Assembly: GCF_036226445.1 (NCBI RefSeq)
Contig: NZ_CP108474.1
Span: forward strand, 4,712,001 to 4,776,000
Length of the DNA: 64,000 nucleotides
Direction of reading: 5' to 3'
Source of the DNA: Streptomyces sp. NBC_01255
GTDB lineage: Bacteria; Actinomycetota; Actinomycetes; Streptomycetales; Streptomycetaceae
Part shown: positions 17,865 to 26,974 of the stretch, one piece after another
How positions within the stretch are numbered: position 1 is the stretch's first letter
Layout: each line of letters opens with the position of its first letter
Made by a program: the position numbers and the translations under genes
Notes under the pieces: generated by a model
The model's database searches: none
What the model saw: the letters and a program-made list of their open reading frames with translations, nothing else
What the model was told of the DNA's origin: nothing

Positions 17865-20099
17865 TCAGTGGCCCGTTGCGATGAAGCGGAGATAGCGGAG
17901 GAAGCCGAAGGCGCGGCGGTGGTCCGTGTCGGCTGTGGCGAGCTGCCTGACGAGCAGGTTGCGCGTGACGCTTGCATCGGCGAGTTGTGCCTGACGCTGG
18001 AGCAGTGCCGCACGCTGCTGCTGCTCCAGTGCGAGGTGCTGCTGTTTCTCCCTGTTGACCTGCTGCTGACGGGTGGCGAGGCGCTGCTGAACCTGGTCGC
18101 GCTTCTGGACGGCAGCCCTCTCGGCCTTCGCGATCTCTGCTTCGAGCTGCTTCTTCCGTGCGGCGAATTGCTGTCGGATCGCGGTCCGCTCTTTGGTGCT
18201 CAGGCTGGTCGGTGCCGACTTCCGGGCCTGCTGCTCCAGCGAGGTCCGCCAGCTTTCGAGTGCGGAGGCGCGGACTTCGCCGACTCCCGGGACCTTGACC
18301 TGCTGGCCGTTGGGCCGCATGAGATACGCGTCGCGGTTCGCGTACCGGCCGCTCTGCACGTACCGGACCCCGGTGAAGTCGGCGGCGGTGTGGATGCCGG
18401 CGACGGTCAGGGCCGTGACCGTCCCAGCGCCCATGTTGGACAGCTTTTTGACGTTCTGGATGGAAGCGAGGCGGAGCTTGCCCTGAACGTGTGTCCTGAC
18501 CGCCGTCGCCAATGCGGCTTCCCGTTGTTTCTGTTCGCGGTTGCTCAGTGTGCTCAGCGTGTTCTTGAGGCCGCTGGTCGCCTTGTTGAGCGCGCTGGTG
18601 ATCCGTGCCTGCTCGTCGCGCAGCTCGGTCTGGAGGCTCTTGATCTGCTGATTGAGCTGTGTGCCCCGGCTCGCACCTGCAAGGGCCAGCTCTTCGATCT
18701 CCCGGTGGATCTTCTCCGCCGCCGCCTTGGGGTCCTCCAGGGCTCCTATCTGTTGTCGGAGCGCCTTGAGCCGGGACTTCGACGCCTTGGCCTCGGGGCG
18801 GGAACGGCGGGTGGCGTGAAGGGCGCCGCCGGACACGATCAGGGCGCCCATCTGCGCGGTGGTGTAGCCGGTCGGCAATGCGCTGACGGCGGTCAGGATG
18901 CCGGGTGTGGCGGCCCCGGTCAGGGCGAGGAGCCCGGCGAGGACGTCCGCGGCGCGTCGGCGGGCGAAGCCTGTGCCGGTGGCCCCGGTGGCCCCGGTGG
19001 CCCCGGTGGCCCCGGTGGCCCCGGTGGCCCCGGCGGTCGTGGTGGCGCTCCCGCTGCTTCCCGCGGGTGCGGTTCGGGGTGGCGGGATGTGGCCGGCGAG
19101 CCAGGAGGGAGTTCCGCCTGCCGGAGCGGCGGCAGGAGGCTGCTGCTGGGCCGGGAGCGCCCCGGCCGTGGACAGCGCGGGGACGGCGTGGGCGGCCGGG
19201 GAGAGCAGCCCGTGGGTCTGCGCGGCCAGCGCCCGAAGGGCCGGGTCCGGGTGGGTGAGCAACAGACTCCACGCCAGTGAGGACTGCGGTTCCTTGAAGT
19301 CGTCCTCTTTCAGGATCAGGAATTCTCCCTCGTCGTCGTGCAACTGGTCCCAGATGCCGGGGTCAGTGGCGATCGCGACCAGGGCGAGGTAGATGATCCA
19401 GGCGGAGAACCGGTCCATGTCGGGGCCGAAGTCCGCGCTCGTGCGGGTCGGGGACTGGTAGTTGCGGTGGCCGCTCTCCGTGGCGCCCTGCCCCTTGAAC
19501 GCGGGCACGTACATCCCGTCGTAGTCGACGAGGCGGAGCGTGCCGTCGGCGGCGACCAGCAGATTGCCGTGCTGGAGGTCACCGTGGGCGAGGCCGAGCT
19601 TCTCCAGGTCGGCGACCAGTGCCGCGAACCGCTTGGCCGTCCGGAGGACGGCCGGCGTGTCCCGGACGTTCCGGTCGATCCACGTGATCAGGCTCGTGCC
19701 CTCCACCCAGGCCATCTTCAGGGCCGGGTACCACTCACCGGCGACGAGGACACCCCTCGGCAGGTACTCGATGCCGACCGGCCACGGCTGGGACAGTTCG
19801 GCGGGCCTGAGGACGGCGAGCTCCCTGCTGATGGCCTGGTAGCGGGCCTCCAGCGTGCTGCTGTCACGAGTGAAGCACTTCAGCGCGTAGCGCTGTCCGC
19901 CCGGGGCGGTGACCGAGAAGACGCTGGCGAAGTTGCCCGAGATCGCCTTCGGACCGAGTACGGGGCTCTGCTGGACCGTTCCGTGTTTGAGGTCCGGGTC
20001 CTCGAAGCACAACGTGGGGTTCTGGAGAGCTTCCACGTAGTTCGCGCCCGTCGGGAACCTACGGCCGGAGACAGGTCCGCCGGGGCGGGAGAGCGCCAT
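17865..20099 (-). CDS. Ser/Thr protein kinase with membrane segments, coiled coil and helix-hairpin-helix (YegI/TerY-P kinase-like)
   Basis: 744 aa. An N-terminal kinase domain (residues about 20-270) has the ATP Lys in QRYALKCF, a catalytic loop LAHGDLQHGNLLV and DYDGMY in place of DFG. Next come a Pro/Ala linker with (GAT)n, two hydrophobic segments (about 390-430), a long Gln/Arg/Lys coiled coil, an HhH-like module (MGAGTVTALTVAGIHTAADF, later VPGVGEVRASAL) and a second coiled coil. Start chosen at the ATG overlapping the upstream TAA (TAATG). It ends the VWA-PP2C-kinase operon, matching the E. coli yegL-yegK-yegI set and the TerY-phosphorylation triad. Expected role: kinase partner in stress or defence signalling. 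Confidence 0.85.
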   Translation of the reverse strand: MALSRPGGPVSGRRFPTGANYVEALQNPTLCFEDPDLKHGTVQQSPVLGPKAISGNFASVFSVTAPGGQRYALKCFTRDSSTLEARYQAISRELAVLRPAELSQPWPVGIEYLPRGVLVAGEWYPALKMAWVEGTSLITWIDRNVRDTPAVLRTAKRFAALVADLEKLGLAHGDLQHGNLLVAADGTLRLVDYDGMYVPAFKGQGATESGHRNYQSPTRTSADFGPDMDRFSAWIIYLALVAIATDPGIWDQLHDDEGEFLILKEDDFKEPQSSLAWSLLLTHPDPALRALAAQTHGLLSPAAHAVPALSTAGALPAQQQPPAAAPAGGTPSWLAGHIPPPRTAPAGSSGSATTTAGATGATGATGATGATGATGTGFARRRAADVLAGLLALTGAATPGILTAVSALPTGYTTAQMGALIVSGGALHATRRSRPEAKASKSRLKALRQQIGALEDPKAAAEKIHREIEELALAGASRGTQLNQQIKSLQTELRDEQARITSALNKATSGLKNTLSTLSNREQKQREAALATAVRTHVQGKLRLASIQNVKKLSNMGAGTVTALTVAGIHTAADFTGVRYVQSGRYANRDAYLMRPNGQQVKVPGVGEVRASALESWRTSLEQQARKSAPTSLSTKERTAIRQQFAARKKQLEAEIAKAERAAVQKRDQVQQRLATRQQQVNREKQQHLALEQQQRAALLQRQAQLADASVTRNLLVRQLATADTDHRRAFGFLRYLRFIATGH
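18975..19035 (-). repeat. 9-bp tandem repeat encoding a collagen-like GAT tract
   Basis: Six to seven copies of the 9-mer GGCCCCGGT (plus strand) encode Gly-Ala-Thr triplets in the kinase linker. The collagen-like low-complexity segment sits between the kinase domain and the membrane helices and is likely length-variable. Confidence 0.85.
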
Positions 20100-20944
20100 T
20101 ACCCCTCCGTCTTCATCCGCATGCGAATGAGGGCTACGTCGTCGTTGCGCATCCGGGACTTGTCGCGCTCGTGCTGGACCCAGTCGGCGAAGATCTCTTC
20201 GCCCAGGGCCGCCAGATTCCCGAGCTGCTTTCCGGCGCCGCCCGAGTCGATCTCGGGGTGCGACAGCAGCCATGCCGCCAGCGCGTCGGTCGCCAGCAGC
20301 AGCTCGTCCTCCGCGCGTAGTTCGCCGGTTGCGGTCACCGCCCGGTCGGAGATCAGGATGGCGTCACGGTTACGGCTGCCGAGAAGCTGCGGGGTGATGC
20401 CGAAACCGTCTCCGTCCGTGATGGGGAACGAGGTGATCAGCCGGCCGTCGCGGAGATGGAAGAGGCAGCTGTCGCCGAGAGCGAAGGCCTGCCACATCCA
20501 GCGCGCGGCACCGGGGGCCGGCTCCGCCCGCATGTGGACGGCCGTCAGCGTGGCGAAGGCCCCTTTGGCCAGGCCCGGCTGTTCGTACCAGGCGATGGGC
20601 CGGCCGGAGGCCGCCCGCTCCGCCTGGTACTCCGAGACGTAGCTCTCCCACTGGTCGACCGTGCGGGCCAGAAGGCCCTCGACGAAGGACCCGGGCAGAG
20701 CGGTCTGCCCGTCGCCTGACTCGTCGTCGGCAGCCGTCATCGACGCGATGGCACCGTGCACCAACTGCCGGGCCCACACCCCGGCGAGCAGGCTCTCGGA
20801 CGCTCCGTCGGACACGGCGGCGAAGAGTGAACTCGCGTCGGGTGACAGCGAGACGTCGGCGGCGTCCTCGCACTCGGCGGACGAGCTGCCCGCCTTGGGT
20901 ACGAGGAAGCGCTGGACGTCGAGGGGCGACGGGCGGGCGTCCAC
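20099..20944 (-). CDS. PP2C-family protein phosphatase (YegK-like)
   Basis: 281 aa from a GTG start. PP2C-type elements: FAAVSDGASESLLAGVWA (metal-binding Asp), an internal GDSCLFHLRDGRLITSFPI strand pair and a late LLATDALAAWLL. It lacks the full-length eukaryotic-like motif set, as in compact YegK-type phosphatases. Its GTG is 5 nt after the VWA stop and its TAA overlaps the kinase ATG, so the three genes are co-translated. Likely opposes the kinase on shared substrates, possibly the VWA protein. Confidence 0.8.
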   Translation of the reverse strand: MDARPSPLDVQRFLVPKAGSSSAECEDAADVSLSPDASSLFAAVSDGASESLLAGVWARQLVHGAIASMTAADDESGDGQTALPGSFVEGLLARTVDQWESYVSEYQAERAASGRPIAWYEQPGLAKGAFATLTAVHMRAEPAPGAARWMWQAFALGDSCLFHLRDGRLITSFPITDGDGFGITPQLLGSRNRDAILISDRAVTATGELRAEDELLLATDALAAWLLSHPEIDSGGAGKQLGNLAALGEEIFADWVQHERDKSRMRNDDVALIRMRMKTEG

Positions 20945-20949
20945 GCTGC

Positions 20950-21792
20950 TCAGCGCAGTTCCGTGGCGCGGGTGCCGATGTCGAGGAACTCGACGATGGA
21001 AGTGATGTCGGCGTTGTAGACGAAGCCGCGTGTGGCTTCGCTGACCCGGTGGCCCTGCGAAGCGGCGTAGGAACGCATGTGACCGGGCAGCACGCTCGAC
21101 ATGTGGAAGAGCAGCCGGGAGTAGGTGTCGGGGAGTTCGCCCTCGCTGTCCGGGAACGTGACGGGCGTGCCGCTCGCCCCGGAAACGTGCAGGTTGAAGA
21201 GGAGTACCGACCCGTCGGCGGTGGCATGCGAGGCGAGCCCGATGGCTGCACTCGTGGGATCGCCGTCAGTGGACTCGCCGTCGGTCAGGTTGAGGATGAT
21301 GGGAGGGAAACCGCCCGGGTGCTCGTCGACCCAGCGGGCGACGAGAGACTCGGCGTAGCCGAGGGCGCGAGTCATCGGGGTGCCGCCGTTGGTGACCGGG
21401 TCCATCCAGACGGGGAACTGCACGGTGGTCTCGACGAGGCCGCCGGCGCCGTCCGGCACCTTCTTCGTACGGCTCTCCAGGCGGGCGGGGTTGTTCGCGA
21501 TCTCGCCCAGTGGCACGAGGTCCCGCCCGGCGAGTGCGCCGGTGAAGGCGGAGCCGACCTGGGTGTGGCCGTAGCCGACCACCGCGACGTGGAAGTAGTC
21601 GCGGACGCCCTCCTCCTTCGCGCACTTGACCGACAGTTCGGTCAGTAGCCGGTTGATGGCATCGGATACGACCTGGGCGCGCTGCTGGACCGTCTCGCCG
21701 CTGCCGATGGGATCGCTCATCGAGGCGGACTGGTCCACGAGGAAGATGAAGCAGCCGGGGTTGGTGCGGCTGATCTCGGCGGTGTACGGCAT
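20950..21792 (-). CDS. von Willebrand factor A domain protein (TerY/YegL-like)
   Basis: 280 aa, essentially one VWA domain. The MIDAS motif is intact: FLVDQSASM (DxSxS), a Thr in GGTPMT and NLTDGEST. The start MPYTAEISRTNPG was chosen because TerY-like proteins begin just before the first strand; upstream codons lack coding character. First gene of the leftward triad. In TerY-P and YegL systems the VWA protein is thought to be an adaptor or phosphorylation target; the C-terminal 90 residues here may carry that function. Confidence 0.85.
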   Translation of the reverse strand: MPYTAEISRTNPGCFIFLVDQSASMSDPIGSGETVQQRAQVVSDAINRLLTELSVKCAKEEGVRDYFHVAVVGYGHTQVGSAFTGALAGRDLVPLGEIANNPARLESRTKKVPDGAGGLVETTVQFPVWMDPVTNGGTPMTRALGYAESLVARWVDEHPGGFPPIILNLTDGESTDGDPTSAAIGLASHATADGSVLLFNLHVSGASGTPVTFPDSEGELPDTYSRLLFHMSSVLPGHMRSYAASQGHRVSEATRGFVYNADITSIVEFLDIGTRATELR

Positions 21793-22226
21793 CTCGGCGG
21801 CCCGGCTCCTCTTGCGCGAACGGGGGCTGAACGCCGCGGCACGAGACGCACGCGGAAAACCTGACCCCCCAGGGAGGCCGATCGTAGCCGTGCCGTACCT
21901 GCTCGGTGAGCGGAATCGGAGAGAAGATCTCGGCTGCCGTCCCCTCTCCCGCACGAGGGGACGACCACCCTCGGCCGTCCCCGTACGGAGCGGGCCGAGG
22001 CGCGCACGTCGGCTGTTTCGGCTCCGGAGTGCGGCGGGACCCGAGACGGGACGCCGAGCTCAGCGGGACCGGGCCCGCTCGCCGGGTTCGGGACCTCTTG
22101 CTTGGCGCATTGGTCTAGTCCAAACTGATCGATTGACGAAGCCTCCGCGGAGTCGGCCACGCACAGCCCGCAATGCCACCGCCGGTCATGATCGACAGGT
22201 CGCGGTGACCGGATGAGGGGGATGCC
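21793..22226. other. divergent intergenic region between triad and cluster regulator
   Basis: 434 bp with no convincing gene. Short ORFs here lack coding bias. On the minus strand TACGAT at 21886-21881 could be a -10 for the triad. On the plus side the last 120 bp hold the DasR-like palindrome at 22110-22123 and a TTGACG at 22133-22138. It is the boundary between the signalling triad and the biosynthetic cluster. Confidence 0.6.
22110..22123. promoter_or_regulatory. DasR-responsive-element-like palindrome
   Basis: TTGGTCTAGTCCAA, about 104 bp before the SARP-type regulator start. The core TGGTCTAGTCCA differs by one base from the symmetric dre core TGGTCTAGACCA. DasR (GntR family) represses antibiotic activators in response to GlcNAc metabolites, so this could link the cluster to amino-sugar supply. 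Matching is by eye only. Confidence 0.5.
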
Positions 22227-24974
22227 ATGTCAGAGAGGACGGCGGCCACGGGGCTTCCCCGGGGAGGTCCGGCAGGCGAGCCCGGTTCGTTCGGGCCACG
22301 GCTCCAGGCGCTTCGCAGACGGGCCGGGCTGAGCCAGGAGGTGGCGGCCTCGCGGGCCGGGATCAGCACCAGGGCGCTGCGTGACATCGAGCGCGGCCGG
22401 GTCCGGCAGCCCCAGTCCCGCACCCTCCAGCGCCTGGCCGAGGCGCTGGGGCTGACCGGCGGGGAGCTGGCGGACCTGCTGAGCTCCGCCCGCACCGGGC
22501 CGCCGCGCGACACCGTACGGCCGCGCCTGCTGATCCTCGGCCCGCTCTCCCTTCAGCGCGGCCGGACCCCCGTCCCCGTCACCAGCCCCATGCTGCGCCG
22601 CCTGCTCGGACTCCTCGCGCTCAAGCACCCCGAGCCCGCCACCCAGCAGGAGATCACCGACACCCTCTGGCCGTCCGGGCCGCCCAGCTCCCACCAGAGT
22701 CTGATCCACACCTACGTCAGCCAGGTCCGCCGGCTCCTTGAGCAGGGCGGCCTGCGGACCGTTCCGCCCCCCACCGTCGTCCGGACGCCCACCGGCTACC
22801 TCCTCGAGGCCGCCCGGAACCAGATCGACCTCGGCCACTTCGACGAGCTGGTGGCCCAGGCGGAGGGCCTCCATCGTGCGCAGGACGCGCGCGCCGCGTA
22901 CGAGTCGCTGGCGCAGGCCCTCCAGTGGTGGCGGGGCCCCGTGCTCGCGGACGCGGACCCGGTGCTGCGCCAGCATCCGGCGGCGGTGGTGGCCAACGAG
23001 CGGCGGGTCAAGGCCGTACAGCTGCACGCCGACACGGCGCTGCTCCTCGGCCGGCCCGAGGAGACCGTCCCGGTGCTGTGGGGCATGGTGAACACCGAGC
23101 CGCTGCACGAGGGCCTGCACGCCCGGCTGATCCTCGCCCTCGCCAGCTGCGGGGAACAGGCCGCAGCCCTCAACGTGTTCAACCGCCTGCGCGACCGGCT
23201 CGACGAGGAGCTGGGCATCGCCCCCAGCGCGGAGGTACGCGACGCACAGCTGCGGGTGCTGCGCCAGCAACTGCCCCTCGCGCAGCGCCGCCCCGACCGC
23301 CCCGCGCCGCCACCCGACCGCACGGCGCCCGCCGGCCGTACGCCGCCCACCGGCCCGCTCCCGGCCCAACTGCCCGCAAGAGCAGGCTCGTACGTCGGAC
23401 GGCGACGGCAGATGCGGGAGCTGGACGCCCTCGTCTCGCCCGACCCGGCGCGCCGCTCGCACCTGGTGGCGGTGGTCGGCGCGCCCGGGGTCGGCAAGAC
23501 CGCCCTCGCCAAGCACTGGGCGCACGCGCGGCGCGAACACTTCGAGGACGGGCAGCTGTTCGTCGACCTGCGCGGCCACTCCCCGCTGCCGACACTGCGT
23601 CCCGGCGACGTCCTGGCCCAGTTCCTCCGGGCCCTCGGCGCCCCGCCCGACCAGCTGCCCGCGGACGAGGACGAGGCCGCGGCGCTGTACCGCACGCTGC
23701 TCGCCGACAAGCAGATGCTGATCGTCCTGGACAACGCCCGCGACGCCGAGCAGGTCAGGCCGCTCATCCCGGGCGCCCAGGGCTGCGCGGTGGTGATCAC
23801 CAGCCGCAGCCGGCTCGCGGGTCTCGTCGCGAGCGACGGCGCCCGCCAGCTCGTCCTGGACGTGCTCGACCCGGAGGAGGCCCGCCAGCTCCTCGGCACC
23901 ACCATCGGCGAGAGCAGGGTCGCCGCCGAGGAAGAGGCGGCCCGCAGGCTCGTGCAGGTGTGCGGCGGTCTGCCGCTGGCCATCCGGATCGCCGGTGCCA
24001 ACCTGCTCGCCCGCGATGCCGGGATCGCCGACTACTGCGCCGAATTAGCGGGTGACGACATGCTCAGCCGGCTGCGCATCGAAGGGGACCGGCGCTCGAC
24101 GGTACGGGCCGCCTTCGACCTCTCGTACCGCGCGCTCCCGGCCGCGGCCCAGCGGATGTTCCGCCTCCTCAGCCTGATACCCGGCCCGGACGTCACCGTG
24201 GCCGGCGCCGCGGCGCTCGCGGACGCGCCCCCGGCCGAAGCGGCCGGCCTCCTCATGAGCCTGACGAACGCCCATCTCGTACGGGAAAGGGCGGCCGGCC
24301 GGTTCGGGATGCACGACCTGCTGCGCTCGTACGGGCGCGAGCTGGTCAGCCGGGAGGAGGCGCACGCCGCCCGGCAGCGGCTCTTCGACTGGTACCTCCA
24401 TCGCACCGACGCGGCGGCGCGGCTGCTCTATCCGGCGGAAGGGGTTTTGGACCCCGAGGCTGCGTCGTCGGTCTTCTCGGGCCGGGGCGAGGCATCGGAG
24501 TGGCTCGACAATGAGCGGGAGAACCTCGCCGGCGCCGTCCTCCAGGCGTCCGGCGCGGGCTTCACCGCCCTCGCCTGGCGGCTGGCCGAGAGCCTGCACG
24601 ACTACCTCTCGGTGGGGATGTACACGGGCGACTGCCTCAAGGTGGCGACCGCCAGCCTGTTCGCCGCCGTCGCCGACGGCGAGCTGCGGGCCCAGGCCGC
24701 CGCCCAGTTGAGGCGCGCCGAATGCCACTGGGTACTGGCGAACAACGCGCAGGCCCTGGAACTGTTCGGCCGCGCCCTGGAGCTCGCGCGGCTGGCCGGC
24801 TGGACCGAGGGGCAGGACCTGGCGCTGCGCCGCATCCGCGCCGCGCACCAGGAGGACGGCGCCATGCGACCGGCCTGCGACCACCTCTCCCAGGCGCGGG
24901 GACTCGCCCGGTGCGGCAGCGGGGCGGAGACCGCCGACGCGGACGACGTCGCCGGCGTGGGGCTGACCTGCTGA
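22227..24974 (+). CDS. XRE-SARP-NB-ARC large pathway-specific regulator (TTA codon)
   Basis: 915 aa. An N-terminal XRE helix-turn-helix (RLQALRRRAGLSQEVAASRAGI, residues about 27-80) precedes a SARP winged helix (about 95-190) and a bacterial transcriptional activation domain (about 195-345). An NB-ARC STAND ATPase starts near 395 (Walker A GAPGVGKTAL, Walker B LIVLDNARD), followed by a helical region. GAGGGGG is at good distance before the ATG. An in-frame TTA Leu codon at 24045-24047 makes translation likely dependent on bldA tRNA. It is the probable activator of the downstream cluster, possibly under DasR. Confidence 0.9.
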   Translation: MSERTAATGLPRGGPAGEPGSFGPRLQALRRRAGLSQEVAASRAGISTRALRDIERGRVRQPQSRTLQRLAEALGLTGGELADLLSSARTGPPRDTVRPRLLILGPLSLQRGRTPVPVTSPMLRRLLGLLALKHPEPATQQEITDTLWPSGPPSSHQSLIHTYVSQVRRLLEQGGLRTVPPPTVVRTPTGYLLEAARNQIDLGHFDELVAQAEGLHRAQDARAAYESLAQALQWWRGPVLADADPVLRQHPAAVVANERRVKAVQLHADTALLLGRPEETVPVLWGMVNTEPLHEGLHARLILALASCGEQAAALNVFNRLRDRLDEELGIAPSAEVRDAQLRVLRQQLPLAQRRPDRPAPPPDRTAPAGRTPPTGPLPAQLPARAGSYVGRRRQMRELDALVSPDPARRSHLVAVVGAPGVGKTALAKHWAHARREHFEDGQLFVDLRGHSPLPTLRPGDVLAQFLRALGAPPDQLPADEDEAAALYRTLLADKQMLIVLDNARDAEQVRPLIPGAQGCAVVITSRSRLAGLVASDGARQLVLDVLDPEEARQLLGTTIGESRVAAEEEAARRLVQVCGGLPLAIRIAGANLLARDAGIADYCAELAGDDMLSRLRIEGDRRSTVRAAFDLSYRALPAAAQRMFRLLSLIPGPDVTVAGAAALADAPPAEAAGLLMSLTNAHLVRERAAGRFGMHDLLRSYGRELVSREEAHAARQRLFDWYLHRTDAAARLLYPAEGVLDPEAASSVFSGRGEASEWLDNERENLAGAVLQASGAGFTALAWRLAESLHDYLSVGMYTGDCLKVATASLFAAVADGELRAQAAAQLRRAECHWVLANNAQALELFGRALELARLAGWTEGQDLALRRIRAAHQEDGAMRPACDHLSQARGLARCGSGAETADADDVAGVGLTC

Positions 24975-25316
24975 GGGCCTGTTCCTCCGGCGGCAGGTCA
25001 ACCACTCCGGCAGGTGTCCCGGTTCTGCCGGTTCCTGCGGGGTAGCCGGCGGCGCCCGGCAGAACGGTAGGTCAGCGCCGGTGCGGGAGGACCTCCGGGG
25101 GCTTCCGGTCCTCTGGTCCGACTACAGGAGCCCGCCCAGGCCCGAATCGTACGGTGGCCGCACCGGAAGGCCGCTCCCCGTGCCGATTCATGAGGTGACA
25201 CGTTGCCACAGCCCACGTCGGCCTTCGCCGCCGCCCCGTGCCGAGCGCGTTCCGGGACCCCTCCCTTCGGTCATGCCCACAGGCCGCACCGCACCCGCGC
25301 GATCAGAAAGGTGACG
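24975..25316. other. intergenic region after SARP regulator
   Basis: 342 bp without a convincing gene. It contains a 10-bp perfect inverted repeat (GTTCTGCCGG at 25022-25031, CCGGCAGAAC at 25056-25065) with a 24-nt loop, which could be a terminator for the SARP gene or an operator for the next unit. A GAAAGG ribosome-binding site ends the region. Confidence 0.55.
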
Positions 25317-26345
25317 ATGGAATCCCCGGCACAGACCCCACGTCAGGAAGCCCGGCGCGCAGCCGAGGTGAACGAGTTCGTGGTCGCGTTCTACGAACGC
25401 ACCATCGGACGCGCCGACTTCAGCCCGTCCGGGATCGCCGAGGAACTGGGCGTCCCGCAGCAGCGTGCCGAGCAGGCCGTCGGCGTGCTGCGCGAGCTGC
25501 GCCTGGTCAAACCGGCGGAGGGCAGCACGGACCGGCTCGTCGCGGTCAGCCCCGAGGCCGCCCAGATGGAGCTGCTGGTCCCCCTGGAGCGGGAGATCCT
25601 CGACAGCCGTCACCGACTCGAAGGATTCAAAGGGCAGTTGACCTCCTTCGTGGCGGCGTTCGAGAAGCAGGCCAGGACCCGCGCCGAAACGGTCGTGATC
25701 ACCGACGACCGGGAGGAGATCGAGCTGCGCCTCCTGGAAGCCGCACAGAGCTGCACCACCGAGGTCCTCGTGATGCAGCCCTGCGTGGCCCGCGAGACCC
25801 CCGAGCTGCGGCTGGCCCGTCCGCTCGTCCTGGAGGCCGTACGGCGCGGTGCGCAGGGCCGGATCCTCTACCCCCACACCGCCCGCGGCGACTCCGACAC
25901 CCGCGCCCACCTCGGCGAGCTCCTGCCCGCGGGCGGGCAGGTGCGCACCACCAACGAAGTGCGCGACCGCTTCCTGGTCTTCGACCGGAAGACGGCCTTC
26001 ATCCCGGCCGGCGAGGGCGACGCGATCGCCGTCGTCTACGACGGCGCGGTCGCGGCCTTCCTCGCCGGACTGCACGCCCGGGTCTGGGAGTCCGCGTTCG
26101 ACTTCGACTCCGGCGCGGCCGGTTACGCGGGGACGATGGGCGACCTGAAGGCGACCCTGCTCGACCTGCTGGCCTCCGGCGCCAAGGACGAGGTGATCGC
26201 GCGCAGGGTCGGCATGTCCGAGCGGACCCTCCGCCGCCACGTGGCCACGATCATGCAGGAACTGGCGGCCTCCAGCCGCTTCCAGGCCGGTGTGCTGGCC
26301 GCGCGGACCGGCCTGGTCGACCTGGCCCTGAGGGGTGCCGCATGA
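25317..26345 (+). CDS. LuxR-type cluster regulator with N-terminal TrmB-like HTH
   Basis: 342 aa. An N-terminal winged helix (SPSGIAEELGVPQQRAEQAVGVLRELRLV) precedes a central domain (about 95-270) of the type found in TrmB-like or PLD-fold regulators. A C-terminal LuxR HTH follows (ASGAKDEVIARRVGMSERTLRRHVATIM). The ATG at 25317 follows GAAAGGTGACG at good distance. Its stop overlaps the next start by ATGA. It is probably a pathway regulator acting with the SARP. Confidence 0.85.
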   Translation: MESPAQTPRQEARRAAEVNEFVVAFYERTIGRADFSPSGIAEELGVPQQRAEQAVGVLRELRLVKPAEGSTDRLVAVSPEAAQMELLVPLEREILDSRHRLEGFKGQLTSFVAAFEKQARTRAETVVITDDREEIELRLLEAAQSCTTEVLVMQPCVARETPELRLARPLVLEAVRRGAQGRILYPHTARGDSDTRAHLGELLPAGGQVRTTNEVRDRFLVFDRKTAFIPAGEGDAIAVVYDGAVAAFLAGLHARVWESAFDFDSGAAGYAGTMGDLKATLLDLLASGAKDEVIARRVGMSERTLRRHVATIMQELAASSRFQAGVLAARTGLVDLALRGAA

Positions 26346-26974
26346 GCCGGTACGACCGACTCGCGTACACCTCGTCGGTGCGCCGGGTCCAGGAGCAGAT
26401 GGGCAGCGCCACGGCGACCGACCGGCGGCTGCGGGAGCCGGTCGAGGAGGCCGAGCCGCTCACCGGCGCCGAGACCGGCTTCATCCGGAGCCTCGACGGC
26501 TTCCTGTTCGCCAGCGTGGGCGAGACCGGCTGGCCGTACATCCAGTTCCGCGGCGGCCCACCGGGCTTCGTCCACGTCCTGGACGCGCACACCCTCGGCT
26601 ATCTGGACGTCCGCGGCAACCGGCAGTACATCACCACCGGCAACGTGCGCGGCAACGACCGGGTCGCGCTGTTCTTCATCGACCACGCCCGGCAGGCCCG
26701 CCTCAAACTGTTCGGTCACGCCACCGCCGTGCCGGCCGGCGAGGCTCCCGAGCTCGTCGAGCGCCTGGACTCGCCGCGTACCGACGGAACGGTCGAGCAG
26801 CTCGTCACCATCCGGGTCGAGGCCTTCGCCTGGAACTGCCCCAACCACATCACCCCGCGCTTCAGTCAGCGCGAGGTCTCCGAGGCCATGGCGCCGGTCC
26901 GTGACCGCCTCGCACTCCTTGAGCAGGAGAACGCCGCCCTGCGCGCGGAACTGGCGGACCGGCCCGCCCGCTGA
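26342..26974 (+). CDS. PNPOx-like FMN-binding oxidoreductase, cluster enzyme 1
   Basis: 210 aa split-barrel flavoprotein resembling the pyridoxamine-5'-phosphate oxidase family. Barrel strands include DGFLFASVGETGWPYIQFRGGPPGF and a TGNVRGNDRVALFFIDHARQARLKLFG core. The C-terminus (EQENAALRAEL) is a short helix. ATGA overlap with the regulator means co-translation. A redox step on an N-containing intermediate is plausible, but the family is too broad to assign a substrate. Its stop lies inside the first copy of a tandem repeat. Confidence 0.85.
   Translation: MSRYDRLAYTSSVRRVQEQMGSATATDRRLREPVEEAEPLTGAETGFIRSLDGFLFASVGETGWPYIQFRGGPPGFVHVLDAHTLGYLDVRGNRQYITTGNVRGNDRVALFFIDHARQARLKLFGHATAVPAGEAPELVERLDSPRTDGTVEQLVTIRVEAFAWNCPNHITPRFSQREVSEAMAPVRDRLALLEQENAALRAELADRPAR

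Noticed and set aside
18975..19035. Repeat array considered as CRISPR
   Set aside because: Nine-base units without spacers, in frame within a coding sequence. The 15-bp, 33-bp and 36-bp arrays also lack spacers; there are no cas genes.
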